A DNA stretch of 64,000 nt from Spisula solida (Eukaryota > Mollusca > Bivalvia > Venerida > Mactridae): NCBI GenBank assembly GCA_947247005.1, contig OX365949.1, positions 3,854,001 to 3,918,000 of the forward strand, written 5' to 3'. Numbering within the stretch: position 1 is the first letter of the stretch; each line of letters starts with the position of its first letter. The notes under the pieces were generated by a model. That model saw only the letters and a list, made by a program, of their open reading frames with translations, had not been told where the DNA came from and did no database searches. A program made the position numbers and the translations under genes. Below, in pieces: positions 49,701-60,962 of the stretch.

Positions 49701-50195
49701 AAACACCAGATTTTAAAAATCGGTCGCTAGGTTTATGTTCTTGAAAAAATGTTTTAATTATTGACATATTTTGGATGGTTTTATCAAATGTCTGGGATAC
49801 GTGCCTGAGAAACAGTTTAGATGATACAGTCAATTTAAACTGATATAAGTATAGAATTATGTGTTATCATATTTTTGAATGTATCAGTTCGGTCACTGCT
49901 GGAAACTGATGTTAATATTTGCAAATCTTTAGAAGTTGCATGTGAAATGGATTAAAGAATATTCCGATTACAGAACAGAACATATATTTATCAAGACTTG
50001 TAACAAGTATGTGTTCTACATACTCAAATATATATTTTTATGAAGATGGTGAAAATATTGTAAATATATCTATAGTATTATTATGGTATATTATTGTTGT
50101 ATATTTCAGTTGTGTTAGACACAGATATTTGGTTCCATTCAACCCTGAATGTTGGAAATGACATCAGTATTACCATCGGATCAGAATATGATTAA
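46708..50195 (+). CDS. Membrane-anchored JmjC/cupin_8-like Fe(II)/2OG dioxygenase, four exons
   Basis: Exons 46708-47495, 48871-48958, 49417-49549, 50110-50195. All junctions are GT..AG and phases agree, giving 364 residues. A charged N-terminal ~85 residues with no signal peptide are followed by one hydrophobic segment at about 88-115 and then the catalytic part. This suggests a type II single-pass protein with the enzyme in the ER/Golgi lumen or outside; NIT and NWT sites near residues 172 and 197 fit this. Fold signs: PVIVGDGTSNWTA near 188 (cupin_8 start), GSPGYGAHLH|ID with the iron triad His292-x-Asp294, GTKKWTLEPPP (Lys310, a 2-oxoglutarate contact in such enzymes), PGQIIVLDTDIWFHSTLN with distal His346. 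All iron ligands are present, so an active hydroxylase is likely; the substrate is unknown. A tiny upstream ATG at 46685 (MNL-stop) precedes the start. I do not recognise a named orthologue. Confidence 0.88.
47881..48342. mobile_element. 462-bp TIR element, CAGGGTTCCCAC ends (hAT-like)
   Basis: Starts CAGGGTTCCCAC and ends GTGGGAACCCTG, a perfect 12-base inverse. ATAAA flanks both sides (47876-47880 and 48343-48347). Inside, GTCAGGGAA recurs about ten times, clustered towards both ends. CAGGG-type TIRs are common in hAT elements, but an 8-bp duplication is not seen, so the class is tentative. It lies in intron 1 of the JmjC-like gene. Confidence 0.7.
48621..48795 (-). repeat. Inverted copy of 50641-50792
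   Basis: Reversed, it reads 'ttgaatctgaag', 'ttttgactaaat', 'ttaccatttt', 'aggcataata', 'catgattttaa', 'gtcaaaatgtggctttttg' and 'caaaacccct', in the same order as 50641-50792 (direct). It lies 75 bases upstream of exon 2 of the JmjC-like gene. The two arms enclose exons 2 to 4. Confidence 0.8.
49568..49637. mobile_element. MITE half copy (family of 19897-20156)
   Basis: Ends ttttcccttaagatgctcca then agaataccacccc, matching the right end of 34351-34564. The left part is short and pairs with it (cttaaggaaaatttaag). It lies just after exon 3 of the JmjC-like gene, 20 bases past the donor. Confidence 0.55.
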
Positions 50196-50640
50196 ACATT
50201 AAATAGTTCATCGCCTCCCATGCTTGATGCAAAAGATTGACAAATCTCACTGATTGTAATTAGCCAATTTAATTTTAACAAGTTCTGGAAAATGTTTTAA
50301 GAGTCTCTGGCAGGTCGATTTGAAGTGGCCCTGAGCGTTGGATTCTTTTAATTATATGACACAAATAACATTGAAAAAATCCTTATTATTCGGAACAAAA
50401 ATATGTGCTATTGAATACATTCATAATCTAAGTTTCAGTCAATCTTAGATGGATAGGCAACATCAAACTGCCTATATATTGTATGTTATCACAGGAATTG
50501 TATCTTTGTATCGTTTGTTTCTGTATTTATGCTATGGATCAGGGATAGAATTTTGACGAAAAAATAATGAAAAATATTATTGTCATTGGAGGCCAATGGT
50601 GTATGACTGTCTCTGTCTTCAACACTTTACCGATATATCT

Positions 50641-50832
50641 CAGGGTCCACTAGCTTTTGAATCTGAAGGGTCATTTTGATACCTTTGACTAAATCTTACC
50701 ATTTTGTAGGCATAATACCCATGATTTTAAAAGAAATCTTGAAGGTCAAAATGTGGCTTTTTGGATATTTCAAGCATCAAAACCCCTACTCCCGAGTCAA
50801 ATGGAACCCCTGATATCAAAATGTGGCTTTTT
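50641..50832 (+). repeat. Dispersed repeat with ~75-bp tandem unit, split by an insertion
   Basis: Carries 'ttcaagcatcaaaacccctactcccgagtc', 'aaatggaacccctgatatca' and 'aaatgtggcttttt'. The same unit continues as two more copies at 52039-52190, beyond the pearl-like element, showing that the element entered the array. (Unit quoted in overlapping short pieces.). Confidence 0.75.
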
Positions 50833-52038
50833 AGCTCACCTGTCACAAAGTGACAGAGTGAGCTTTTGTGATCACTCTTCGTCCGTCCGTCCGTCAACAA
50901 TTTGCTTGTGTAGACACTAGAGGTCACAATTTTGACTTAATCTTTATGAAACTCGGTCACAATGATCATCTCAACAATATCTAGGCCAAGTTCGATATTG
51001 GGTCATCTGGGGTCAAAAACTAGGTCACAAGGTCAAATCATAGAAAAACCTTGTGTAGTCACTAGAGGTCACAATTTTGACCTAATCTTTATGAAACTTA
51101 GTCACAATGATCATCTCAACAAAATCTAGGTCAAGTTCGATATTGGGTCATCTGGGGTCAAAAACTAGGTCACAAGGTCAAATCATAGAAAAACCTTGTG
51201 TAGACACTAGAGGTCACAATTTTGACTTAATCTTTTGGAAACTTGGTCACAATGATCATCACAACAAAATCTAGGTCAAGTTCGATATTGGGTCATCCGG
51301 GTCAAAAACTAGGTCACAAGGTCAAATCATAAAAAAACCTTGTGTAGACACTAGACGTCACAATTTTGACGTAATCTTTATGAAATTTGGTCACAATAAT
51401 CATCACAACAAAATTTAGGTCAAGTTCGATATTGGGTCATCCGGGGTCAAAAACTAGGTTACACGGTCAAATCATAGACAAACCTTGTGTGGTCACTAGA
51501 GGTCACAATTTTGACGTAATCTTTATGAAATTTGGTCACAATGATCATCACAACAAAATCTAGGCCAAGTTCGATATTGGGTCATCCGGGGTCAAAAACT
51601 AGGTCACACGGTCAAATCATAGACAAACCTTGTGTGGTCACTAGAGGTCACAATTTTGACCTAATCTTTATGAAATTTGGTCACAATGATCATCACAACA
51701 AAATCTAGGCCAAGTTCGATATTGGGTCATCCGGGGTCAAAAACTAGGTCACACGGTCAAATCATAGAAAAACCTTGTGTAGTCACTAGAGGTCACAATT
51801 TTGACTTAATCTTTATGAAGCTTGGTCACAATGATCATCTCAACAAAATCTAGGTCCAGTTCGATATTGGGTCATCCGGGGTCAAAAACTAGATTACAAG
51901 GTCAAATCATAGAAAAACTTTGTGTAGTCACTAGAGGTCACAGTTTTAGCCTAATCCTTATGAAACTTGGTCAGAGTGATCATCTCAACAAAATCTAAGT
52001 GCGATATTGCGCTTTGACAAGTTCTGCTATTTATAACA
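50833..52038 (-). mobile_element. Pearl-like element, reverse orientation
   Basis: Reading from the left: terminal hairpin agctcacctgtcac/gtgacagagtgagct, a CGTCCGTCCGTCCGTC microsatellite, then seven to eight ~145-bp cores each with 'ggtcaaaaactaggtcacaa' and 'aaaccttgtgtag..actagaggtcacaatt'. The reverse complement matches the core of 32930-34032 (tagtttttgaccccacatga, aaggttt). It is therefore the same family inserted in the opposite direction, downstream of the JmjC-like gene. It splits a ~75-bp repeat array. Confidence 0.85.
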
Positions 52039-52190
52039 GGTGAAATTTCAAGCGTCAAAAGCCCCTACTCCCGAGTCAAATGGAACCCCCGATATCAAAA
52101 TGTGGCTTTTTTGGAAATTTCAAGCATCAAAAGCCCTACTCCCGAGTCAAATGGAACCCTTGATATCAAAATGTGGCTTTTTAGAAATGC

Positions 52191-53884
52191 AATGTATATT
52201 ATACAACTATAAATACCATTAGCCTTTGAATGTCAGTATTTAAGGTATACTTGCCAGAATCAATGTGTTTAATTAAGTTAATCGGAACTTAATCTTTACT
52301 GTAATAACCGTTTCCTAAACAGCTGTTTATGTTTGACTAAGGCAGTCGTAAGTGTGTGGTCATTCATTTTTTCCGTGTCAGATTGGCCAATGACCTCAGA
52401 CTTTAAGGGCGTGTGTTTATTTGTATTAGATTATCTTGTATCTGGTGGACTATAGCCTCCAATGTCTTTTATATATCGGAGTGTGAATATTATTCATTGA
52501 TCAAAGATCTTGCTTTATTTTACATGTTCTTCCTGTATTATGTTGCCATGAAATCCATTATCTTGTCATATTTACAATAAAAGTGTTTGCAAGTCTTTTC
52601 TATCATTAGTTGATTATTAACCCATGTTCTTTTTAACACATGCAACCGACTACTTGCTAGCTCAGGGCCGTTCCAGGAAAAAAGGCTTAGGGGGACAAGG
52701 CCAACCCAAAATATTCCCACCTAGGCAATTTGAACTCATCTGACATTCTCGCAAATATTATTCAATTCTGACACCCCTATAATCCATCCAGATTTATAAA
52801 TAATTTTCAACCTGGGTGGCATATTACATTCTTCATGCCATCCCTACCCAGATTTTTGACATTTTCGCTCTTGCCAACCAGACATTTTTTGCTGAAACAG
52901 CAACATTGTATCCTGTTTTTTCTGTGCACTTTGCTGTTGAGGTACCATGCTCATATAAGCTAGCATAACTTTAGGGGTACATAGCTTCGCTGATGTCAGT
53001 TGGTTGCTCTTCAAAACATTAATGCCAACTTGCTTCCAACAAAAACAATACCCATATTTTAACGGAGATAGCTCAGTGGTAACGCATTGTACTGTCAATT
53101 CAGAGGTTGCTGGTTCAATCCCTGGCATGGGAACTGAGCATTTCTAAAATTCTATTTGTTGTATTTGCTGCTATATCTGACCATGTGGACTGTAAGACTG
53201 TGCAGTATCTGGTTAAAGGTGCCAGGAAGCTGTTTATCGGTGCTATACAGCCAATCTGCTGAATTCATAATAACATTTAAATATGACAGTCAACTAGCAA
53301 GCATACATTTATTGGAGAATTAAGCCAATACATATAATGTTATAAAATGTACCAAGTGCAGACAATAGTAATGAAGTGGACTTGTTGTTTTGGAAAGACT
53401 GCACAGTATCAATGGGACAAATATTAACGACAAGTTCATCTATATATAATAAAAGAATTAATTAGTCGAAGACTTAAATCAATGAAGAAAATATATACTC
53501 TGCAAAAAAGAAAACTTCACATCTTATCAAACAAATTTCATGACATTTTGGTAAATATCCCATCATAAATAATAGTGTGTAAACAACAAATGAAAAGTCC
53601 ATATTTTTGTATTACCCAGTATATGGGTGTAAAACAACATCACGTCATCAACTGTTCGATAAAATCTTTGCAGCTTTTTACTAAAGATTTCACATCCCTT
53701 TGTTTGGTATCATATGTTATATAGAAGTCGTAACAAGTATAAACCAAATTGATTAACACAATATTAAGAATTAATAATTACACATCTAGAAATCAAGAAC
53801 CATTTATTAATGTTAAGTTTATGTATAACTCTTCCAACAATACACTATCCCCTCTTTCCTTCTCCAAACAAGGGATGTAACCTT
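52191..53884. other. Intergenic stretch between JmjC-like and mucin/Cys genes
   Basis: It holds a SINE-core fragment ('cagattggccaatgacctca') near 52370 and a tRNA-like SINE at 53060-53165. Near 53803-53808 the minus strand carries AATAAA, 77 bases past the stop of the gene at 53885-57170, a good candidate polyadenylation signal. No other gene seen. Confidence 0.45.
53060..53165 (+). mobile_element. tRNA-derived SINE (53060-53165)
   Basis: The A-box-like gatagctcagtggtaacgc and B-box-like tggttcaatccctggcatg are spaced as in a tRNA. They are followed directly by a non-tRNA body (gaactgagcatttctaaaat). The acceptor-stem pairing is poor, so a SINE head is favoured over a functional tRNA. Confidence 0.55.
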
Positions 53885-56800
53885 TTATTTGTTGCGATTT
53901 TGCTTCACCAACTCGTGAAGCTCGTTCAGGTAGACCAAATCTCTTTCGACGACCCTGTTGAAAAAATACACAAATTTGACTAATCCCTCTGTGATTTCAC
54001 CGGTCCTTATGTGCTGTTCCAATGTGTCGATGAATGGCTGTACATTTGCCTTGGTTGCTTCTTTCCACACCGTTAGTCTGGTCTTCATGGCACGACATTG
54101 GGCACGACAATCATTGCTATCCTTGAAATACTTCTTAGAATCTGAAAATAATCCACATCACATAAGTTATAAACTTCTGTGTTAAAATTTCTCACCATAT
54201 TAATTTAAATCTGCCAGCACACTTTGTAATCTCAAATAGCCTCCAATCCCTATTTGTTAGTGCCAAAGTCTCCACTACCAAATGTTTCGTGCTGAAGTGT
54301 CTTCCTACCAAGACTGCTAGTATATAAATGAAATATCTACATACACAACATTTTCCATCAGGTCTTTGTTAAACCATTTAACATTCAATTCAACAACGGA
54401 AGTAACTGGTCTTCCGTAAGCATGTGGCATTTTTCCCCAACCTGTGCTGTTCCTACCTAAGCAACTGATAACTTCTACACATATATAAGCAATCTGATAT
54501 GGATAACAAATTACTCTGAATGCAGTAACTCTACTTAAATACTAAATTCCATGCGGTCACAGTCCACCACAGTTCCTCCCTGGGGGACAAAGTATACTAA
54601 CCAGTTTCATCTCCAAGCCCAAAGTGACTCAGCTTGTGTCTTCCCTTTGGAAGATTATGGGGTCAGGAGAAAAACAGACAATAACATCAGGATGGTTTTT
54701 CTAGTCATTGTGCCAACATGTGGACTTTACAAACAACTTATCATAAATGGAACATAATTGATAGAGACAGGGGATTATTCCGGAAGCGTATCTTACCAAC
54801 AGTCTCGTTACAGGCACAGACAGCTAGGGAGAATGTAACATTTAATTTCTCAGGAAGTAAAGCTTTAGTGTGCAAACAGTTGACTACACACTGGAAAGCT
54901 GATTTCTTCTTCTTGCCATGAAAGTAACAATCCTCTGACCATTCCTCAGGACGAACTCTCTTCAACTTTGCTTTCTCTAGCTTCATTGCACCAGATGCAG
55001 TCTCATTGGTCGCACCAGTGGCTGTCTGACCGGTTGTACCAGTGGCTGTCTGACCGGTTGTACCGGTCACTGTCTGACCGGTCGTACCAGTTGCTGTTTT
55101 AGAGGTTGTATCAGTTGCTGTCTGACCGGTCGTACCAGTTGCTAACATAGCACACACCTAAAAAGTATAGAACCAAGCTTAAGTCTATTTTCAGACATAA
55201 GTCTGTACAACTAACTGTACATTTACACCCAATTATTGAGTAGCAAGTCGGCTAATACACTGTTTATAGAATAGCATGGCAATTCATCCGGGCAAACTCA
55301 CTTCAGCTTCAGTTTCCCCGTCGTACCAGATGGATAGAGGAGCCACATGTCTAGGTCATAAACCACTAAATGCATACGCGACCCAAAATCGGATACACTC
55401 AAATAGTCCTTACAGAAACTTCTGTTTGCTTGGAAATGGTGATATGCCTTGACAAAATGGAACTAGAATCATCTTTTTGAGTTTAAAGGTATTGTATACA
55501 TGTAGTTGAATGAGTGAATGTGTTTCATCTTGAATATTTTGAGATTTTGGCATATTTGACAAAGCGAAAGTAGACTAGGGTAAAACCCACATTGGATCAG
55601 TCCGCACGTCAGTAAAAATTTGTCGACCGCCTTTGACGAACAAAATCTTTCTTATATTAAACATGACCCCCAGTTTTTTTGGTCTTATTCTGTAGCTGAA
55701 ACATACTGCTTATCAATGATATAGGTCTGTCAACTGGCCATAGACTTTAACATGATATAATTTGGGGCTGACAATTGTCACTTTACATTGAGCTAAAGAA
55801 CAATTTTATTTAGTGGTTTGTGACCTCTATAGAATAGTGGACTGGAGCCACATGTCTATAGAATAGTTAGCTGTTTTGTAATTCAGTCTATTCTTTGTGG
55901 ATGAATACTGGTGGATTTTGTAAATCAAATCATCCATTATCAGTTGATTTCAAGTCTATTAATCTTTTTTAATATTGAATACAGATGCTGGATTGTCTGA
56001 GGATACTTAAAAATCAGTTGATATTTGGTTTATTCGGGTTTAAAGCAGTTTATCAAAATACTTTTTGTTATTTACGGCAGCCGGTTCACCTAACCAGTTT
56101 TCCTGGACTGCATTAAAACCAATACTAACTAAGCCTTCCACAATGAAATCAGCAACTTCTGCACATGTAGAGGGAAATCAACATTGTTGTCAAAATTTCA
56201 TGGAAGGGTTTGACCTGCTACGACAAGTAATCAAACCCAGATTGCCAGTTTGAAAATCCAGTGGGCCATGTCCGGAGCTCCACATGTGAGCTGAGATTAA
56301 TACCTGAACAATCCTTGTAGATTGCAGATAAGAGTTCAATGTATGGAGATAGCTTGTAGCTTCGGACAAAATGTTTCAATTTAAATCTAATTACACCTGT
56401 ATCATCTAAGATTTCCCAGGTTTGCATGTAGACGCATTACAAGACTTAGTGTCAATCACAAATCACCTGGCTTAGAATTAGAAAGACCCAAGTAAAAATC
56501 AAAATTTTGAGAAAACAAGAACTGTCTGAAAACTACTCTTTTCTTAATTTTTCCATAATATGGAAAAACAAGTTATCCATTATATGGAAAAACAAGTTTT
56601 CCATAATATGGAAAAACAAGCTTTTTAAACTTCAGTTTGTTCAACATGACCACTTCCGATTTCCATTAAAATAATCTTAAGACCTTCTAATTCTATGCCA
56701 GCAAATTGTTAGTGAGTGTAATAAATATGAAGATTAATGAATATAACTAGAGCAATACACTCATACTTTGTGTAGGTAAATATATTAGGGGCCTATCATC

Positions 56801-57170
56801 TTAATTAAAGTATATGTATTAGCTCATTTAGATGATGAAAGAAAATTTACAAATAAAATCATACCCTACAGTCTTTGTTAGCACAGGCTCTTCTTGTAGA
56901 AGTTCTAGCAGTGGAATTAGCCGATGTTCCAGCAATGGAATTAGTAGCTGAAGTTCCAGCTGTAGAATTAGCAGTAGTTCCGGCTGAACCAGTCCTTGAT
57001 AGGAGACTCCCGATCCCTAGACTGGATCCAATACCAGAGCTTGTTCCTGTTGCTGAGCTTGCAGCCGCCAAAGAGCTTGTACCAGGACGTGCTGTAGAAG
57101 AACTCGTCCCAGGAGCAGAGTTGACACCACTATCTGTAGATTGTGGCAAACCATTTGGGGTAAAGTTGAC
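53885..57170 (-). CDS. Mucin-like, Cys-module protein (3' exons; copy B)
   Basis: Exons in transcription order: 57170-56865 (phase 0 to 0), 55157-54797 (0 to 1), 54141-53885 (to stop). The 5' end is not found. The first exon is almost all Ser, Thr, Ala and Gly (NSTAGTS-type repeats). The second starts with TGTTGQTA octapeptide repeats (24-bp units near 55018-55130), then a basic stretch and a Cys module: DCYFHGKKKK, QCVVNC, VCACNETV. The last exon adds NDCRAQCRAM and KFVYFFNRV and ends NRNK-stop. The mucin-like repeats suggest a secreted or surface O-glycosylated protein. The family is not recognised; the Cys spacing loosely recalls GDNF-receptor/GAS1 domains, which is only a suggestion. A weak extra phase 0-0 exon may lie at 57581-57649 (GDINSTNLLVSSSND). 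The Cys module is paralogous to that at 61997-63144. Confidence 0.7.
56068..56270. repeat. Dispersed repeat, copy 2
   Basis: Counterpart of 26550-26745 without the minisatellite. It ends 'gccagtttgaaaatccagtg', which corresponds to a single diverged unit of the 22-bp array. It lies in an intron of the mucin/Cys gene. Confidence 0.7.
56556..56622 (+). repeat. 24-bp tandem repeat, three copies
   Basis: Unit ttccataatatggaaaaaca plus agtt; each unit is itself a palindrome (ttccataatatggaa). In an intron of the mucin/Cys gene. Confidence 0.8.
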
Positions 57171-57752
57171 CTGGTATATATATGCTGAAAGGTATCGAAA
57201 TGATCTATAAGCATCAATGAGTGAGTGTAAAATGAATGAGCATTACCGGTAGAATGAATGAGCAACCATAGTCAAATTTTGAGCATCGTATATGATTGAT
57301 ATAATATGAAACTTGTTATGGGAGCTCAGGTATGTAAGATGTCTGTAATGTTTAGGACTGGGACGATTACTTAGATATGATTTGATCTTAAGGTGAAATT
57401 GGTTTCAACTTCAAAAGCGCTAATCATTCTAAAAAATACACATCCTACAATGCCAAAAAAATGTATTTCATTGCATGAATACATTATATGTTTATGAATA
57501 TGTTTATCGACACATGAACAGGTAACATAGCTGGATTTATAAGGGTAACTTGCGATAGATGAATCTGTATCTGATATTACTCTTATATTAATTGAAACAT
57601 TATCATTGGATGATGAAACAAGCAAATTCGTTGAATTGATATCCCCCACCTACAGGTTATCAGTATTTCAATGTACAGTTTGGTATGTAAGCTTCCATCA
57701 GATAACAATTGTCAATAAATCAAGAGCAATAACTAAACAGAAAATTGACTAA

Positions 57753-59002
57753 TACACTTAACCGATTTAGAAACGCAACTATTTTGGTGGTCGGTATTTT
57801 TTGTATTAATTATTATTTTAACTTTATTGGAGTATAGACCAATGAATGGGACGCTAGTCTTATGCCCGGTACGATTTTCTACGAAAAAATATTTCAATTT
57901 AGCTTATTACGTCACAGTGGCGTCATTTTCATTATTTACATGTGACGCGTGAGCAAAACGACTGGGCGTGACGATTTGACCGACAATTTATAGAAAAACG
58001 ATACCCTAACAAAAAAACATAAAATTAAATTTTGAAGTGCGTTGTGTACGGTGTCACGCTTTTAGGATACATAACATCCTGGTGCCATCGACTTGCTTTA
58101 AGCAGTTATGTGACGTTTTATCATGACAAAGAAGATTAACTGTCATCTGTCGACAATATTGAGACTTGCGTAGTGTTTTCAAGAGGCAGTTTACACCTAC
58201 GATTGTCTGCGTCACGTATGCCGACGATACAAGCGCGCAAACATGATGGCACCAAACGAATGTTTTTTTAAAGACGCCACTTCCAGTCAAACATATTTTC
58301 TGTTATACCTACAATTTGAAGGCAATGATGCGTACGATTAAGTAATTTTGCTAAAATATATATTCCGTAACATTTTGATTAATGTTTATTATGACCCATG
58401 TTGAAAATTGCTTCATTTTGTCTGTCCTCTTATTTATCTTGACATATTCCATTATCCACTTCCGGTTACGGGTTTGAGATGCCATAGACATATTATGAGA
58501 AATGTACATTCTTAACCATTGGACACAATGCAGCCTATGCAAGCTGGGCAAAAACTTGCTGACAGCTCATATTGAGGCTGTGGAGGTCATTGCATTTTTA
58601 CTCGTGAAACGAAATTTGAAGGCAGACACAAATGGCCGTCAAGAAGTGCATCATCAAGCAGAAACTTCTGAACGTTTGGATTGGTACGTGTTTTCCTCAT
58701 AGATGTGTGGAACAACATCCTACAACACTTTATTTTCCCGCCAACGAGGCAAAGACACCTGATTTTAATATCAAGTTGCAGCTTATAAATACATTATTAA
58801 TTTTGCGAACTTGACATTGTCGATCAATACATTTCGTGCTTTGTTGTTGTGACCATCTAAACCTCGATTACAATGAAATTTGCACATCTATGACATCATG
58901 TATTGATTTCATTACATGTAAAATTTCAAGAGATGTGAAGCACCTTGACTGACTTCAATTGATAAAAAACCCACTGTTGTGTTTTTAAATCGGTTAAGTG
59001 TA
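57753..59002. mobile_element. 1250-bp TIR element, TACACTTAACCGATTTA ends
   Basis: Starts TACACTTAACCGATTTAGAA and ends with the inverse (tttttaaatcggttaagtgta), about 17 matching bases. The inside is richer in CpG than its surroundings. It contains on the + strand an open stretch 58502-58699 and a short ATG reading from 58632 with a good GTACGT donor at about 58684, none of recognised family. No transposase is recognised, so it is probably non-autonomous. Confidence 0.65.
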
Positions 59003-59139
59003 AAAATGACTTGACAGGCATCATCGCAGTATGGTTGTTCATATTTCTTTTAAATTTCATGAAATTCTACCCGCAAGTTAGTGGACGAAATTAGTCAATA
59101 AACCAAGGGCAGTAACTCTTAGGAAAGTTGACCAATAAA

Positions 59140-60962
59140 CAAGTGGGCCTGGGCCAAGATGGCCCTGTATCGCTCATCAGTGCATATTGAACTAGAAGAG
59201 CCATATTCAAACAGGACCTTGATTTTGGTTGCCATGATTCTGCATGAATTTCAATTATTTAGCTATTTATAGAAAGGAGCACTCAAGGAATATTGTTACC
59301 AATTTGTAATGAAATTCAGTCTGCAGATAAGAAAACTTCACTATCTATAATATAGGGGTAAACGAGCTCCACCCACTGGCGGCCATGTTTGTTGACGAAT
59401 CATGATTAAAAGGTCACTTTTGTAAGAGGGTCACCCAACAAGTATTTCTGTAAAATTATTTTCAAATCTAGCCAGTGGTTGAATTTTTATGATTTTTTAA
59501 AAGTTTTTCCAATCAGTTGCCATGGCAATTCTTTTAGCTATTTTTTATATTGGATCACCAAAGGAACATTGTTAATAATTCATAATGAAATCCGATAAGT
59601 ATACTTTTAGAAGAAGATTTTAAAGACTTCACTATTTATATATAGGGGAAATAGAGCCCCACCCACTGGCGGCCATGTTTTTTGACAAATCATGATAAAA
59701 ATACCAATTTTGCAAGAGGGTCACCCAACAACTATTTCTGTGAAATTATTTTGAAATCCGGCCAGTGGTTGATTAATCCCCCGCCACGAAGTGGGAGGGG
59801 ATTATAGGAATGGTCTCCGTCCGTCCGTCTATAACAAAATCGTGTCCGCTTTCTAACTTTTTAATGCCCTAGCGGAATTGCATGAAACTCATACCAAATG
59901 TGTAACTAATAAAGACCATGTGCAGAACCCACATTCCAAACATGGCGGTTCAAGGTCAAGGTCACAATTCAAAGTCAAAGGTTTGAATGTTACATTTCGT
60001 GTCCGTTCCATAACTCTTTAATGCCTGGGTCGAATTTCATGAAACTCATACCAAATGTGTAACTAATAAAGACGACGTGCATAACCCATATCCTAACCAT
60101 GCCAGTTCAAGGTCAAGGTCACAATTTAAGGTCCAAAGCTTGCATTCTGTGTCCACTCCATAACCTTTTAATGCCTGGGCCGAATTGTATGAAACTGATA
60201 CCAAATATATAACTAATGATGAGAACGTGCAGAACCCACATTCCAACTATGTTGGTTCAAGGTCAAGGTCACAGTTCAAGTCTTACAATTTATGACCGCT
60301 GTTTTTAATAGGGCTGGGCTGAATTGCATGAAACTCATACCAAATGTAGAACTAATAAAGCCGACATGCAGAACAAACATTTCAACCATGCGGGGTCAAG
60401 GTCACAGTTCAAGAACAGAGGTTTAAATCTAACATTTCGTGTCCTCTTCATAACTTTTTGGCGCCTGGGAAAATTGCATGAAACTGATACCAAATGTGTA
60501 ACTAATAAAGATGACATACAGAACTCACATTCCAACCATGCCGGTTCAAGGGCAAGGTCACAGTTAAAAGGTCAAAGGTTTGAACCTTACATTTCCCATC
60601 CGCTCCTTATTTTTTTAACGCCTGGGCCAAATTGCATGAACTCATAGCAAATGTATAACTTATTGGACAATTTCACTGTTCATTAATGCGGCGGGGGATT
60701 TAATAGCCGTCTTTTGGACTGCCTTGTTTTCTATGTTTTAAAGTTTTTTCCAATCGGTTGCCATGGCAACCAGAGTTATTTATAGATCAGAAAAAAAACT
60801 TGACGGGCATCATCCCAGTATGCTAGTTCACATTTTTCTCAAGTTTCATGAAATTCTACCAAGTAGTTACAGAGAAATGGCTGCGGACGGACTGATTGAT
60901 GGACGGACTGATGGACGGACGCCATTTCAATACCCCCCTACAAATTTCATCGGCGGGGGATA
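59140..60962 (+). mobile_element. Pearl-like element (fourth family), interrupted
   Basis: Three ~300-bp units, each with 'gttgccatg(g)caa' (near 59228, 59517, 60759), 'ccacccactggcggccatgt' and 'gagggtcacccaacaa'. They are followed by a GGACGGACTGATGGACGGAC microsatellite and a terminal part 'cccccctacaaatttcatcggcggggga' (hairpin arms of C and G runs) ending about 60962. The regular spacing is broken between 59775 and about 60735 by another element. A loose copy of the 3' part lies at 59010-59095. (End quoted as cccccctacaaatttcatc and ggcggggga.). Confidence 0.65.
59775..60735 (-). mobile_element. Pearl-like element (fifth family), nested
   Basis: The left end is a hairpin cccccgccacgaagtgggag followed by CCGTCCGTCCGTC. 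Then come five to six ~150-bp units with 'gcatgaaactcataccaaat', 'aactaataaag' and 'gttcaaggtcaaggtcac'. It sits inside the third unit of the element 59140-60962; taking it out restores that element's ~300-bp period. The right limit is approximate. Confidence 0.7.

Noticed and set aside
53060..53135. Possible tRNA gene
   Set aside because: Good B box but poor acceptor stem, and it continues into non-tRNA body sequence; called a SINE.
56875..57210. Open reading on + strand rich in Val/Pro/Glu
   Set aside because: It is the antisense of the Ser/Thr-rich exon 57170-56865, which has consistent splice sites on the minus strand.
57371..57649. Extra exon of the mucin/Cys gene (GDINSTNLLVSSSND)
   Set aside because: A decent acceptor and Ser/Asn-rich content, but only a weak donor; mentioned in the gene entry and not annotated separately.
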